From Desulfobacter curvatus DSM 3379 (GTDB lineage Bacteria; Desulfobacterota; Desulfobacteria; Desulfobacterales; Desulfobacteraceae): a stretch of DNA of 64,000 bases. A program made the position numbers and the translations under genes. Positions 7,724 to 16,394 of this stretch are shown here, piece after piece; the first letter of the stretch is position 1; the number at the start of each line of letters is the position of its first letter. The notes beneath the pieces are model-generated. The model was not told the origin of the DNA and made no database searches. It saw only the letters and a program-made list of their open reading frames with translations. The DNA is taken from contig NZ_KB893012.1 in the NCBI RefSeq assembly GCF_000373985.1, forward strand, positions 62,001-126,000, in the 5' to 3' direction.

Positions 7724-10000
7724 TCAATCTAAGTGCAAGTTTCTGCAGGCATTGGTACCGTCTTTTGAAGGCAGAGCTTCATTAAATATCTCAAGCAGCT
7801 TGACGGTCTGTTTTGCCATCATGACGCAATTGCCGGAAATGGCATAGTACATGATGCTCAGACGCGTCTTTGAGGACCCTTCCCTGATTCTGGCAATCTG
7901 ATTGGCATTGTATTCATCCACAAGGTCTCTAAGATAGTGGAACCTTGCAGCGATGTGGTGGCAATCCACAATATCCTTTTTATTAAATGCAATTTCCACC
8001 TGCTCAAGAATATAAAGAATTTCAGTTTTGATCTCCTTGAGCTCCTCAATTTGGGCCGGTAAAAGCCCCTTGTGCCGGTTGGCCACATGCATGGTGGATC
8101 TGATTACCGTATCCCTGTATCCGTCGTTAAGTTTCTGAAGCCGCCGGATAATCTGGTAATAGTTGAACGATCCCTTGTGATCTCCACGCTGCAGGAGCCG
8201 TAATACTTTAAAGATATTTGCAATGATTATATTGCTGCGCATCTGAAACTGCTTGACCTTCTTGCGATGCTCCCTTAAGGCGTCCAAATCCTCTTGAAAC
8301 AGCGCATCGAACGCAGCCCCTAAAGATAGTCTTATGCCTTGAAGATGAAGGGCAATATGGTCAAATGTTGCTGAAACGGAAGATTGAAAATCTTCCACCT
8401 CTTCAAGATGGTAGATGGTGATCTCTTCTTTGGTCTTTTCATGACCTTCATGGTGCTTTTTGTTTCTTTGGATCATAAAAAAAACAAAGATCATCAGACA
8501 GATCACGCCGGGCATTTTAAAATGATAGATGATGTTGCCGCTTATAAAGGAGGCGACAAAGGCAATAAGGGCGGTCATGAACCAGCCGCCGATTACGGTT
8601 AAGACGCCGGTTACACGGTATACGGCGCTCTCCCTGCCCCAGGCCTGGTCCGAAAAGGAGGACCCCATGGCGACCATAAACGTTACATAGGTGGTGGACA
8701 AAGGTAGCTTTAAGGATGTGGCCATGGAGACCACGGCAGATGCAACCATCAGATTCACGGACGCACGCAGCAGATCAAAGGATGGTTTTTTCCTTCCCCC
8801 GGTATGATTGTCCTCGGGGATTGGGCTAATTCTTTTGGCCACAACCCTGCCGATGACGGGCGGTGCAATGGCTTTGACAGAAGTAAACAGGCTGTGGAAC
8901 AGGTTGACAATTCGCCTGGACAGCCAGACGGATTCAAATCGCTCCATACCTTCATCCTGCTGGCCCAGGCTGATTTCCGTTTCGGACACTGTCCTTGCTT
9001 TGCGTGATACCCACAGGGTTACCACCATGATGGCCCCTGCAATGAGCATGATAACGGTCTGTGTGTGAACTTTCCCACCCAGTGCCTCCATGGTGATGTT
9101 CAAGGGATCAGATGAGGCCAGAGCTGTTTTAAAAGCATTCAGACCTGCTAAGGGAACACCGATAAAATTGACAAGATCATTGGCGGCAAAAGCCATGGCC
9201 AAGGCAAACGTACCTACAAGGACGATGGGTTTCAGAATATTTATTTTGAATGCGCTGATGAGAATTTGAAGGATGATGGCAGAAATTACGAAAATCCCGC
9301 CCATGATAGTAAAAGAGTGGCTTTTTATCCATGTCACCATCTGTGCATCCATGAACGTGGCCCCTTTGGCTCCTTTGACAAGGATGAAAAAGGTAATGAC
9401 GGTAAGTGCCACACCACCCCATAGCGCGCCGTAACATTTCAGCCGTTTTTCATAATTAAAGGTGAAAATAAGCCTAGATATAAACTGAACCGTTGCTCCT
9501 GAGGCGAATGCTACGATAATGGATAATAATATTCCAAAGACGATGGTGATGGCTTTGCTTGAGTTAATATAATCCAAAAGCCCAAGACTTGAATCGGCAT
9601 GAGCGGCAAGTTTTATCACGGACAGGGCCACGGCAGACCCGAGCAACTCAAATACAATGGAAACTGTCGTGGAGGTGGGTAGGCCATATGTGTTGAATAG
9701 ATCCAATAGCAGGACGTCGCTGAGCATGACTGCCAGAAAAATAATAAGAAGTTCAGGCATGGTAAAAAGCTCGGGATGAAAAATACCTTTCCGGGCAACT
9801 TCCATCATTCCGGCAGAGAACGTAACGCCGGTCAGAATTCCGGCACTGGCAATGAGCATGATTATTTTAAAGGGTGCTGCTTTGGAGCCGATTGAAGAGT
9901 TTAAAAAATTAACCGCATCATTGGTGACTCCAACAATCAGATCAAAAATTGCAAACAGGATCAGCATCCCTACAATGATATAGCATATTTCAATGCTCAT
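7724..10000 (-). CDS. PiT-family inorganic phosphate transporter with C-terminal PhoU-like domain
   Basis: A 758-residue membrane protein. The N-terminal roughly 510 residues form a PHO4/PiT permease with the two internal-repeat signatures GVTNDAVNFLNSS (near residue 25) and AFAANDLVNFIG (near 275). There are about ten to twelve hydrophobic segments and a hydrophilic central loop of about 80 residues. After the last membrane segment a Lys/Glu-rich stretch (NKKHHEGHEKTKEE) leads into about 220 residues of predicted helices with PhoU-like character (FDALFQEDLDALREHRKKV, then IIRRLQKLNDGYRDTVIRSTMHVANRHKG). PiT proteins move phosphate with H+ or Na+ at low affinity. In most genomes the PhoU-like partner is a separate gene, so this is a fusion. 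The gene stands alone between two convergent or divergent neighbours. Confidence 0.9.
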   Translation of the reverse strand: MSIEICYIIVGMLILFAIFDLIVGVTNDAVNFLNSSIGSKAAPFKIIMLIASAGILTGVTFSAGMMEVARKGIFHPELFTMPELLIIFLAVMLSDVLLLDLFNTYGLPTSTTVSIVFELLGSAVALSVIKLAAHADSSLGLLDYINSSKAITIVFGILLSIIVAFASGATVQFISRLIFTFNYEKRLKCYGALWGGVALTVITFFILVKGAKGATFMDAQMVTWIKSHSFTIMGGIFVISAIILQILISAFKINILKPIVLVGTFALAMAFAANDLVNFIGVPLAGLNAFKTALASSDPLNITMEALGGKVHTQTVIMLIAGAIMVVTLWVSRKARTVSETEISLGQQDEGMERFESVWLSRRIVNLFHSLFTSVKAIAPPVIGRVVAKRISPIPEDNHTGGRKKPSFDLLRASVNLMVASAVVSMATSLKLPLSTTYVTFMVAMGSSFSDQAWGRESAVYRVTGVLTVIGGWFMTALIAFVASFISGNIIYHFKMPGVICLMIFVFFMIQRNKKHHEGHEKTKEEITIYHLEEVEDFQSSVSATFDHIALHLQGIRLSLGAAFDALFQEDLDALREHRKKVKQFQMRSNIIIANIFKVLRLLQRGDHKGSFNYYQIIRRLQKLNDGYRDTVIRSTMHVANRHKGLLPAQIEELKEIKTEILYILEQVEIAFNKKDIVDCHHIAARFHYLRDLVDEYNANQIARIREGSSKTRLSIMYYAISGNCVMMAKQTVKLLEIFNEALPSKDGTNACRNLHLD

Positions 10001-10233
10001 GATAGTCTTATTTCCTTTGTGAAAGTTGGATATATTCGCCCGGGGGTAAGCAGGACCATTTTATCGGAATTTAAATCCTAACAATATCTTCATACTTTGC
10101 TAATATTTTGCTTCTTTATAAGGCTTTTGCCCCTGATTTGGCAAGGGGTTTATAAATCTGTAAAGGAGCGAAATTGTCTTGTGTGTCACATTGGTGGTTC
10201 CAGGCTGGGTGTATATGCGTCGGCAGAAATTGT
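10001..10233. other. Spacer upstream of the phosphate permease
   Basis: The spacer separates the permease start from the rsmI stop, both on the minus strand. It contains no open frame with a ribosome site. I see no convincing terminator for the translation operon and no clear PHO-type direct repeat. Confidence 0.35.
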
Positions 10234-11073
10234 TTAAGAACGGTTTTTCAGAGCTAAAATCATGTCGTAAACCCTGGATTTTGGGCAGTTTGCCAGCCCG
10301 GCTATTTTTTTTGCAAGTTCACCGGTCCGCATATTTTGATTCAGACCATCCATGATCATCGCTTCCATTTGTTCTGTAGACAGGCCTACCGGCTGCTCAT
10401 CTGCGCCTTTAATCAAAAGGACGCATTCGCCTTTGATGGTTTCCCTTGCTTTAAGGGTGGATAGAATAGAGGAGAGAGGACCACGGACAAATTCCTCATA
10501 CTGTTTTGTCAATTCTCTGGCAAGACAGGCCTGGCGGTCTCCAAATGCCGTTATGGATGAAGATATCAGGCGAATAACGCGCCGTGGAGATTCATAAAAT
10601 ATCAGTGTGGCCTTATGATGGGCGGCATCATTGAGAAAACTGTCCAGGCGGCCTTGTTTTTTAGGCGCAAAGCCCAGGAACACAAAGGCGTCGGTGGGCA
10701 GGCCGGATGCGCTCAATCCGGTAATCGCAGCATTGCATCCGGGAACCGGCACAATAAGAATGCCTTTCTCCCCGGCCTGGGAAACCAGACGATAACCGGG
10801 ATCTGAAATTAGAGGTGTGCCTGCATCACTGATCAAGGCGATTGAGGTTCCGTTTTCAAGCCGCTGGATCAGGTCATGGGTCTTTGCGATTTCATTGTAC
10901 TCATGGCAGGCAATTGTGGGGGTTGTGATGCCGTAATGAGCCAGTAATTTTTTTGAATGACGGGTGTCCTCGGCTGCGATGAGATCCGCCTCCTTTAATA
11001 TGCGTACCGCCCGAAATGTCATATCCTCAAGGTTGCCTAACGGGGTTGCTACAATATAAAGCGTACCGGCCAT
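10234..11073 (-). CDS. rsmI: 16S rRNA (cytidine(1402)-2'-O)-methyltransferase
   Basis: A 279-residue RsmI. The N-terminal SAM-binding domain shows GTLYIVATPLGNLEDMT, AEDTRHSKKLL, LISDAGTPLISDPG and PVPGCNAAITGLSASGLP. The C-terminal domain includes a conserved FYESPRR and ALARELTK-like stretch (CLARELTKQYEEFVRG). It 2'-O-methylates C1402 of 16S rRNA near the P-site. The frame also offers ATG 11082, but AAGGA lies eight bases before ATG 11073, giving the family-typical start MAGTLYIVATPLGN. It overlaps the end of yraN and is the last gene of the minus-strand translation block. Confidence 0.95.
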   Translation of the reverse strand: MAGTLYIVATPLGNLEDMTFRAVRILKEADLIAAEDTRHSKKLLAHYGITTPTIACHEYNEIAKTHDLIQRLENGTSIALISDAGTPLISDPGYRLVSQAGEKGILIVPVPGCNAAITGLSASGLPTDAFVFLGFAPKKQGRLDSFLNDAAHHKATLIFYESPRRVIRLISSSITAFGDRQACLARELTKQYEEFVRGPLSSILSTLKARETIKGECVLLIKGADEQPVGLSTEQMEAMIMDGLNQNMRTGELAKKIAGLANCPKSRVYDMILALKNRS

Positions 11074-11075
11074 TG

Positions 11076-11450
11076 TTAACATCCTTGAAAGGCATTGGGA
11101 ATTAAAGTGATGTCACAGGCGGTGTGCGAACTATCCTTGTACAATACTTCCACCACATCAAATCGCAGCCGGGTATTGATTATTTTATTCAGGCTCAGGT
11201 AGTACTGGGCACCCATGATGATTTTTTTCTGCTTAGCTGCTGTTACACCTTCCCGGGGCAGGCCTTTTTTTACGCCTGTCCGGGTTTTGACTTCAATAAA
11301 ACACAGGGTACCATTGTCTTTTGCAATGATATCGATCTCAAACTGCGGGGTTGAATAATTGGACTCCAATATTTTATAGCCCCGGGACAAAAGAAACTGC
11401 CGTGCAGCCAGTTCTCCCTTTTTACCAAGCTGTTTTCCTCCAAGGCTCAT
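11076..11450 (-). CDS. yraN: YraN family (UPF0102) putative endonuclease
   Basis: A 124-residue protein of the UPF0102 family with GKKGELAARQFLLSRGYKILESN, then the nuclease-like core EIDIIAKDNGTLCFIEVKTR (Asp and ExK of a PD-(D/E)xK-like fold). Its biochemical role is not settled; an endonuclease-like fold is known for the family. It overlaps rnhB by four bases (ATGA), a common arrangement of these two genes. Confidence 0.9.
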   Translation of the reverse strand: MSLGGKQLGKKGELAARQFLLSRGYKILESNYSTPQFEIDIIAKDNGTLCFIEVKTRTGVKKGLPREGVTAAKQKKIIMGAQYYLSLNKIINTRLRFDVVEVLYKDSSHTACDITLIPNAFQGC

Positions 11451-12073
11451 ATACCCTTTACACCCTTGAAGCTTTTACGATGAACAGGGCAGGGGCCATG
11501 GGTTAGGATCGCTTCTTTGTGGGCTTTGGTTGGATATCCTTTATGCCGCTTAAAGCCGTATTGGGGATATTGTACATCAAGGTCTGCCATGATCCGGTCC
11601 CTGGTGACCTTGGCTAGAATAGAGGCCGCTGCAATGGATAGGCTCAACGCGTCCCCTTTTATAACAGACCGCTGGGCTATGGTGCTGTCTATGGCAAACT
11701 TGCCGTCAATGAGCAGATAATCCGGGTCCAGAGTCAGGTCTTCAACCGCTCGTTTCATGGAGAGCAGTGATGCCTGCAAAATATTAATTCGGTCAATTTC
11801 CTCATGGTCGGCAATGCCGATGCCAAAAGCAACGGCTTGGTTTTTGATTACAGGAAACAGCGCCTCTCTTTTTTTTTCAGAAAGCTTTTTAGAATCATTG
11901 ATGCCGCAAACATCAAAATTTTCAGGCAGCACCACCGCTGCAGACACGACAGGGCCGGCAAGGGGTCCCCTGCCGGCCTCATCAACACCTGCAATCAAAT
12001 TATATCCGCCCAACATAGCCTGTTTTTCAAAGGCCAGCATATCGGCTGGAAAGCTGCTGCGGATATTAGGCAA
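11447..12073 (-). CDS. rnhB: Ribonuclease HII
   Basis: A 208-codon frame with RNase HII signatures: IAGVDEAGRGPLAGPVVSAAV (the two catalytic acidic residues of DEAGRG), INDSKKLSEKKRE, LLIDGKF, and the invariant SIAAASILAKVTRDR. It ends with YGFKRHKGYPTKAHKEAI and GPCPVHRKSF. The enzyme removes ribonucleotides and RNA primers from DNA. The start is uncertain: TTG at 12073 overlaps the rplS stop and would allow coupling, while ATG at 12040 gives 197 residues, nearer the usual length. Neither has a strong ribosome site. Confidence 0.93.
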   Translation of the reverse strand: MPNIRSSFPADMLAFEKQAMLGGYNLIAGVDEAGRGPLAGPVVSAAVVLPENFDVCGINDSKKLSEKKREALFPVIKNQAVAFGIGIADHEEIDRINILQASLLSMKRAVEDLTLDPDYLLIDGKFAIDSTIAQRSVIKGDALSLSIAAASILAKVTRDRIMADLDVQYPQYGFKRHKGYPTKAHKEAILTHGPCPVHRKSFKGVKGI

Positions 12074-12419
12074 AGCGTTTTTCTTTGATTCTTGCCGCTT
12101 TGCCGCGCAGGTTTCTCAGATAGTAAAGTTTGGATCTTCTTACACGCCCCCGGGTAACCACTTCAATCTTATCAATGGCAGGAGAATAGAGGGGGAAGAT
12201 TCTTTCAACACCAACGCCGCCGGAAATTTTTCTTACGGTAAAGCGGGCGCTGGAAAGGCCTTTGGTTTTTTTGATAACAACGCCTTGAAAAACCTGGATG
12301 CGCTCCTTTTCACCTTCCTTGATTTTTACATGAACCTTTACGGTATCCCCGGAGTCGAAATCCGGGATGTCAAGGCGCATCTGTTCTCTTTCAATTTTTT
12401 GGATTAGGTTTGCTGTCAT
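12066..12419 (-). CDS. rplS: 50S ribosomal protein L19
   Basis: A 117-residue L19 with typical segments IPDFDSGDTVKVHVKIKEGEK, RIQVFQGVVIKKTKGL, ARFTVRKISGGVGVERIFPLYSP, and the C-terminal RRSKLYYLRNLRGKAARIKEK. It sits at the 30S-50S interface. The ATG follows AGAAGGAACAAAAC. Upstream, about 115 bases separate it from the SPOUT methyltransferase; the trmD-rplS neighbourhood is conserved across bacteria. Confidence 0.97.
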   Translation of the reverse strand: MTANLIQKIEREQMRLDIPDFDSGDTVKVHVKIKEGEKERIQVFQGVVIKKTKGLSSARFTVRKISGGVGVERIFPLYSPAIDKIEVVTRGRVRRSKLYYLRNLRGKAARIKEKRFA

Positions 12420-12534
12420 GTTTTGTTCCTTCTATTTTTTTTATATGAAAGTCACAATAAGTTGTTGGGTTGTTACTATTTTTGCCATGGATTGAGTCTG
12501 GTATTGATAGACCCGATCCGCCCATGCCGTTATT

Positions 12535-13092
12535 TCAGCCGTTTATTAATCTGTCTAAATATATGGATGCTGCGGACCGGACGCTCAAGTGGTTATATGA
12601 TCCTGCACCCAGTATGGGTTCAAGGATATGGTCACACTGGTCAATCACTTCCGGTGCCAGCCCCCATGCCGTGCCAAAAACGAGCACATGGGGGGCATTC
12701 TCTTTCAATTCCTGCCCAAGTTTTGCGCAACTGCGTGTGGCGCATCGGCTGTTGGCGCTGGTGGCCACTTTTACCACGCTCCGGCCCTGCTCATTTTCTA
12801 TATCATTGCAGACCGCCTCAAATGTATCCGCCACCCTGATTCGTTCTATGGCAGACTTTCGTGCCGGATTGACCTTTCCGCCATGGCCGTTAGTCCAGTG
12901 ATCCATAATCTGGCAGGCCAGGGTTTTCTGGTCTTCATAGGGGGTGACCACATAATAGGCCTTTACCCCGAATGTCCGGCCTGCTCTGGCAATATCATGC
13001 AGGTCCATATTGGTCAGGGCTGATCCTGTGATTTGCCCGTTTTTATTGACCACCGGGTAGTGGATCAACGCCAGGTAAATAGCTGCACTCAT
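12535..13092 (-). CDS. SPOUT-type RNA methyltransferase of the PF09936 type, target unknown
   Basis: A 185-residue protein starting with AIYLALIHYPVVNKNGQIT, a pattern I associate with the SAM-dependent RNA methyltransferase family PF09936 often encoded beside trmD. Later segments fit a SPOUT knot: LVFGTAWGLAPEVIDQCDHIL (glycine-rich SAM loop) and YNHLSVRSAASIYLDRL (final helix). Its ATG overlaps the trmD stop, so it is coupled to the tRNA m1G37 enzyme. The substrate RNA is not established to my knowledge, and nothing in this sequence identifies it. Confidence 0.8.
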   Translation of the reverse strand: MSAAIYLALIHYPVVNKNGQITGSALTNMDLHDIARAGRTFGVKAYYVVTPYEDQKTLACQIMDHWTNGHGGKVNPARKSAIERIRVADTFEAVCNDIENEQGRSVVKVATSANSRCATRSCAKLGQELKENAPHVLVFGTAWGLAPEVIDQCDHILEPILGAGSYNHLSVRSAASIYLDRLING

Positions 13093-13841
13093 TTATGGAT
13101 CAATGCCTCAAGTTCCCGGCACCACTGCCGCAAAATTTCTTTTTCTTCACTATCCGGCGTCCGGATGTCAAACAGGTCCGGGCGCTTGATAAAGGTCCGT
13201 TCCAGGGCAGAGCGCCTGCGCCACTGCCGGATCTTTTCATGGTTCCCGGACAACAGAACCCCGGGTACGGCCATGCCCTCATATACCTCGGGCCGGGTGT
13301 ACTGGGCATATTCAAGCCGATTGTCCATAAATGATTCACACTGGGATGATTCATTGCTCCCAAGAACCCCGGGAATCATCCTGGCAACGGCATCAATCAC
13401 TGCCATGGCAGCAATCTCTCCGCCGGTCATCACAAAATCCCCCACGCAGATCTCTTCATCCACCTGGCGGGTATAGACCCGCTCGTCAATTCCCTCGTAC
13501 CGGCCGCAGATTAGAATCAGATCCTGTCGGTCCGCGGCAAGTTCACAGGCACGGGCCTGGGTAAAGGGTTTGCCCTGGGGGCTTAAGCATACCACCCGGG
13601 GACAATTGGACGACAGTCTGGCAGAATCAATGGCCTTTTCCAAAGGCCCCGGCATCATTACCATACCGCTGCCTCCGCCGTAGGGGCGGTCATCCACGCT
13701 GTTATGCCGGTCAGAAGCAAAATCCCGGATATTGATACTATCAGCGCTGATAACCTCGCGGGTCAGCGCCCTGGCCATGATGCCGTTGGAAAAAAAAGCG
13801 TCCAGAAATTCCGGAAACAGTGTCAATACGGTAAACTTCAT
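13089..13841 (-). CDS. trmD: tRNA (guanine-N1)-methyltransferase
   Basis: A 250-residue TrmD that methylates G37 of tRNAs to prevent frameshifting. Visible motifs are FTVLTLFPEFLDAFFSNGI at the N-terminus, DDRPYGGGSGMVMMPGPL, LSPQGKPFTQ, LICGRYEGIDERV, and the knot loop IGxGD-like CVGDFVMTGGEIAAMAVIDAVARMIPGVLG. The C-terminal domain contains YTRPEVYEGMAVPGVLLSGNHE. It lies in the conserved order rpsP, khpA, rimM, trmD. Confidence 0.97.
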   Translation of the reverse strand: MKFTVLTLFPEFLDAFFSNGIMARALTREVISADSINIRDFASDRHNSVDDRPYGGGSGMVMMPGPLEKAIDSARLSSNCPRVVCLSPQGKPFTQARACELAADRQDLILICGRYEGIDERVYTRQVDEEICVGDFVMTGGEIAAMAVIDAVARMIPGVLGSNESSQCESFMDNRLEYAQYTRPEVYEGMAVPGVLLSGNHEKIRQWRRRSALERTFIKRPDLFDIRTPDSEEKEILRQWCRELEALIHK

Positions 13842-13849
13842 GGATGAAA

Positions 13850-14392
13850 TCAGTCCGGGATAAATCCTTCGGGCAGTTCGGTTGTAATCATACGGGTGTC
13901 AAGGTTAATCTCCTTGACAAATGCTGCATTCATAGGGATCAGAACTTCCTGTTTGCCTTGGGATGTTTTATCCGTAACAACCAGAATATCATCTGCACCT
14001 GTGGGAAAAAGCTGCTCAACTTTTCCAAGCTCGCCTTCATTCGTATCCACGACCGTCAATCCGATCAGATCCTCCCAGTACCAGGTATCTTCATCCAAGT
14101 CCGGCAGGTTGGTTTTATCAACCAGGACAAGCTTTCCCACAAGGGCTTCCGAGGCTTCCCGGGTGTTGACCCCATCAAGAGTTAAAAGCACCCCTTTTTT
14201 ATACCGGCCGGTCTGGGTTATTACATATTCCCGGCCAGTACCCGGGGACGCATCCTCATTTTTAAGCACCACGACAAGCCCTTGGGTAAAGGTGTCGGGC
14301 GATTGGGCCCAGGACCACACTTTCAGGTTTCCCTTAAGGCCGTGAACGCCCGTGACCTTGCCGATGGTCAGCCAGGTGTCCGAAACCACCAT
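13850..14392 (-). CDS. rimM: Ribosome maturation factor RimM
   Basis: A 180-residue RimM needed for assembly of the 30S head near S19. The N-terminal domain contains TIGKVTGVHGLKGNLKVWSW. The PRC-barrel C-terminal half contains WYWEDLIGLTVVDTNEGELG, ADDILVV and LIPMNAAFVKEINLDTRMI. It is slightly longer than average. It starts within five bases of the khpA stop, and trmD follows after eight bases. Confidence 0.94.
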   Translation of the reverse strand: MVVSDTWLTIGKVTGVHGLKGNLKVWSWAQSPDTFTQGLVVVLKNEDASPGTGREYVITQTGRYKKGVLLTLDGVNTREASEALVGKLVLVDKTNLPDLDEDTWYWEDLIGLTVVDTNEGELGKVEQLFPTGADDILVVTDKTSQGKQEVLIPMNAAFVKEINLDTRMITTELPEGFIPD

Positions 14393-14396
14393 GGAA

Positions 14397-14627
14397 CTAC
14401 TCGATGATTTCCAGAACCGTGCGTTTTTTCATTTTTGTGGCTGCGGCACTCAGGATTGTTCTCATGGCCCTGGCTGATCTGCCCTGTTTGCCGATAACCT
14501 TGCCCAGGTCTTCCTTTGCCACCTTGAGTTCAAGCACGGAAGTCTGGTCACCTGTCACTTCAGATACCTGAACCTCATCGGGATTGTCTACCAATGCCTT
14601 TGCTAAATACTCAATCAGCTCTTTCAT
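14397..14627 (-). CDS. khpA: KH-domain RNA-binding protein KhpA
   Basis: A 76-residue single KH-domain protein (formerly YlqC) with LIEYLAKALVDNPDEVQV at the N-terminus and the KH loop GKVIGKQGRSARAMRTIL. KhpA binds RNA, usually as partner of KhpB/Jag, and influences cell size and small-RNA regulation in Gram-positives; its role in Desulfobacterota is not known. An AGGAGA ribosome site precedes the ATG. The gap between rpsP and rimM is its usual position. Confidence 0.93.
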   Translation of the reverse strand: MKELIEYLAKALVDNPDEVQVSEVTGDQTSVLELKVAKEDLGKVIGKQGRSARAMRTILSAAATKMKKRTVLEIIE

Positions 14628-14696
14628 AAAAACGTCTCCTAATCAATGACATAAGGGGCCCGGCTGTTTTCAAGGCGTGTCCGGCAGTTTTGTTCC

Positions 14697-14951
14697 TTAA
14701 GCAGAAACGCTTTCAGCATTCTGTTTTTTTAAGATGCTTTTTACCGTTGTGGAGGGTTTTGCACCCTGTTCCAGCCAGTACTGCACCCGGTCTTGTTTCA
14801 AGGTAATTACTGCAGGATCCTGCATGGGGTCATATGTGCCGACGGCTTCAAGGAATTTTCCGTCCCTGGGTGCCTCAATATCAGCTGCAACGATTCTGTA
14901 AAAGGGTTTCTTTTTGGTGCCTTTACGGGTAAGTCTGAGTTTTACTGCCAT
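14697..14951 (-). CDS. rpsP: 30S ribosomal protein S16
   Basis: An 84-residue S16 starting AVKLRLTRKGTKKKPFYRIV, followed by GKFLEAVGTYDPM and VQYWLEQGAKPSTTVKSIL. The frame extends upstream to 14987, but ATG 14951 follows AGGAGA at suitable distance and gives the canonical N-terminus. It is directly downstream of ffh (16 bases), a common pairing. Confidence 0.97.
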   Translation of the reverse strand: MAVKLRLTRKGTKKKPFYRIVAADIEAPRDGKFLEAVGTYDPMQDPAVITLKQDRVQYWLEQGAKPSTTVKSILKKQNAESVSA

Positions 14952-14967
14952 AATCTTAGTTGTCTCC

Positions 14968-16293
14968 TTAAAATGGAAGCATGCCACGAAGGTTTTTCAT
15001 GCCGCCTTTATTAAATTTTTTCATCATTTTCATGGACTGGGTGTAGCTTTTAAGCAGTTTATTCACATCCTGAACCGATGTTCCCGAGCCAAGGGCAATC
15101 CGTCTTTTGCGGGACGCTTTGATGATTGCATGTTTGGTCCGTTCTTCGGGAGTCATGGAGTTGATAATTGCCTCTATCTTTACAAACTCTTTATCATTGA
15201 TGTTCAAATCTTTGAGCATCTTTTTATTCACCCCGGGCAGCATGCCTAAAAGATCCTTAATGGACCCCATTTTGCGAACCTGCTGCATCTGATTCTTAAA
15301 ATCTTCCAGGGTAAACTGATTTTTTCTAAATTTCTTTTCAAGGGCCTGGGCCTCTTTTTGATCAACTGCCTCCACTGCCTTTTCAATAAAAGACAGGGTG
15401 TCTCCCATGCCGAGAATCCTGGACGCCATGCGGTCCGGATGAAAGGGCTCAAGGGCCGTGGCTTTTTCACCCACACCGATGAACTTTAACGGTTTGCCTG
15501 TCACTGCTTTAATAGACAGCGCCGCACCGCCCCTGGCATCACCGTCCATTTTGGTCAGCACAAAGCCGGAGATATCCAGCCGTTTGTCAAATTCACCGGC
15601 AATGTTCACCGCGTCCTGGCCGGTCATGGCATCTGCCACCAGAAGGGTTTCTGCCGGGTTAATGCCCTTTTTGATCTCTTCGAGCTCGGTCATGAGCGCG
15701 TCATCCAGGTGCAGCCGTCCTGCGGTGTCAATGAGCAGGGTGTCACAGCCAAGATCCCTTGCGGCAAGCTTTGCGTCCTGGCAAATCTTGAGCGGTTTCA
15801 TCTCGGTTGTGGATGCAAATACCGGCACATCCATCTGTTTTCCCAGCTTGGTCAACTGGTCTATGGCGGCCGGGCGGTACACATCTACAGGCACAAGATA
15901 GGGCTTTCTGCCGATTTTGCGCAGAAAATTCGCCAGCTTGCCCGCTGTGGTCGTCTTGCCGGAACCCTGCAATCCCACCAGCATAATGGACGTTGCCCCG
16001 GTGGCGGCAAAGTTCAGTTCCTGGTGGGTGGAGCCCATCATCTTTGTAAATTCTTCATTTACAATCTTGATGACCTGCTGGCCCGGGGTCAGGCTTTGCA
16101 TGACCTCCTGGCCAAGGGCTCGGGCCTTTATATCTGAAATGACATTTTTTGCAACCTTATAATTGACATCGGCTTCCAGAAGTGCCAGTCTGACCTGTTT
16201 TAAACCGTCTTCAATATTGTTCTCGGTAAGGGTTCCGTGTCCTTTTAACTTCTTGAATACAGAATCCAGCCGGTCGCTTAAATTGTCAAACAT
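14968..16293 (-). CDS. ffh: Signal recognition particle GTPase Ffh (SRP54)
   Basis: A 441-residue SRP protein. The N domain begins MFDNLSDRLDSVFKKLKG. The G domain shows GLQGSGKTTTAGKLA (P-loop), DVYRPAAIDQL, DTAGRLHLDD and TKMDGDARGG. The C-terminal M domain is Met-rich with GSIKDLLGMLPG and RKRRIALGSGTSVQDVN, ending LRGMLPF. It binds SRP RNA and signal sequences and targets membrane proteins. TTG 16299 is also possible and has AAAAGG five bases upstream; ATG 16293 matches the family start better. It is the first gene of the minus-strand translation operon, divergent from rlmN. Confidence 0.97.
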   Translation of the reverse strand: MFDNLSDRLDSVFKKLKGHGTLTENNIEDGLKQVRLALLEADVNYKVAKNVISDIKARALGQEVMQSLTPGQQVIKIVNEEFTKMMGSTHQELNFAATGATSIMLVGLQGSGKTTTAGKLANFLRKIGRKPYLVPVDVYRPAAIDQLTKLGKQMDVPVFASTTEMKPLKICQDAKLAARDLGCDTLLIDTAGRLHLDDALMTELEEIKKGINPAETLLVADAMTGQDAVNIAGEFDKRLDISGFVLTKMDGDARGGAALSIKAVTGKPLKFIGVGEKATALEPFHPDRMASRILGMGDTLSFIEKAVEAVDQKEAQALEKKFRKNQFTLEDFKNQMQQVRKMGSIKDLLGMLPGVNKKMLKDLNINDKEFVKIEAIINSMTPEERTKHAIIKASRKRRIALGSGTSVQDVNKLLKSYTQSMKMMKKFNKGGMKNLRGMLPF

Positions 16294-16394
16294 GTGCAAG
16301 ATAACCTTTTTGTCAGTATCAAATCAAATCATTGAATTTAAAAAATAATCCGTGTAATGTCAAGGAAATAATATAAAATATGCAGGTGTGACCG

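Noticed and set aside
7500..7735. A 69-residue protein or known structural RNA after sat
   Set aside because: No ribosome site and no match to SRP RNA, RNase P RNA, tmRNA or 6S landmarks that I could recognise.
11757..12407. A 216-codon plus-strand frame across rnhB and rplS
   Set aside because: Both minus-strand genes are certain from motifs and operon order, so the frame is a shadow.
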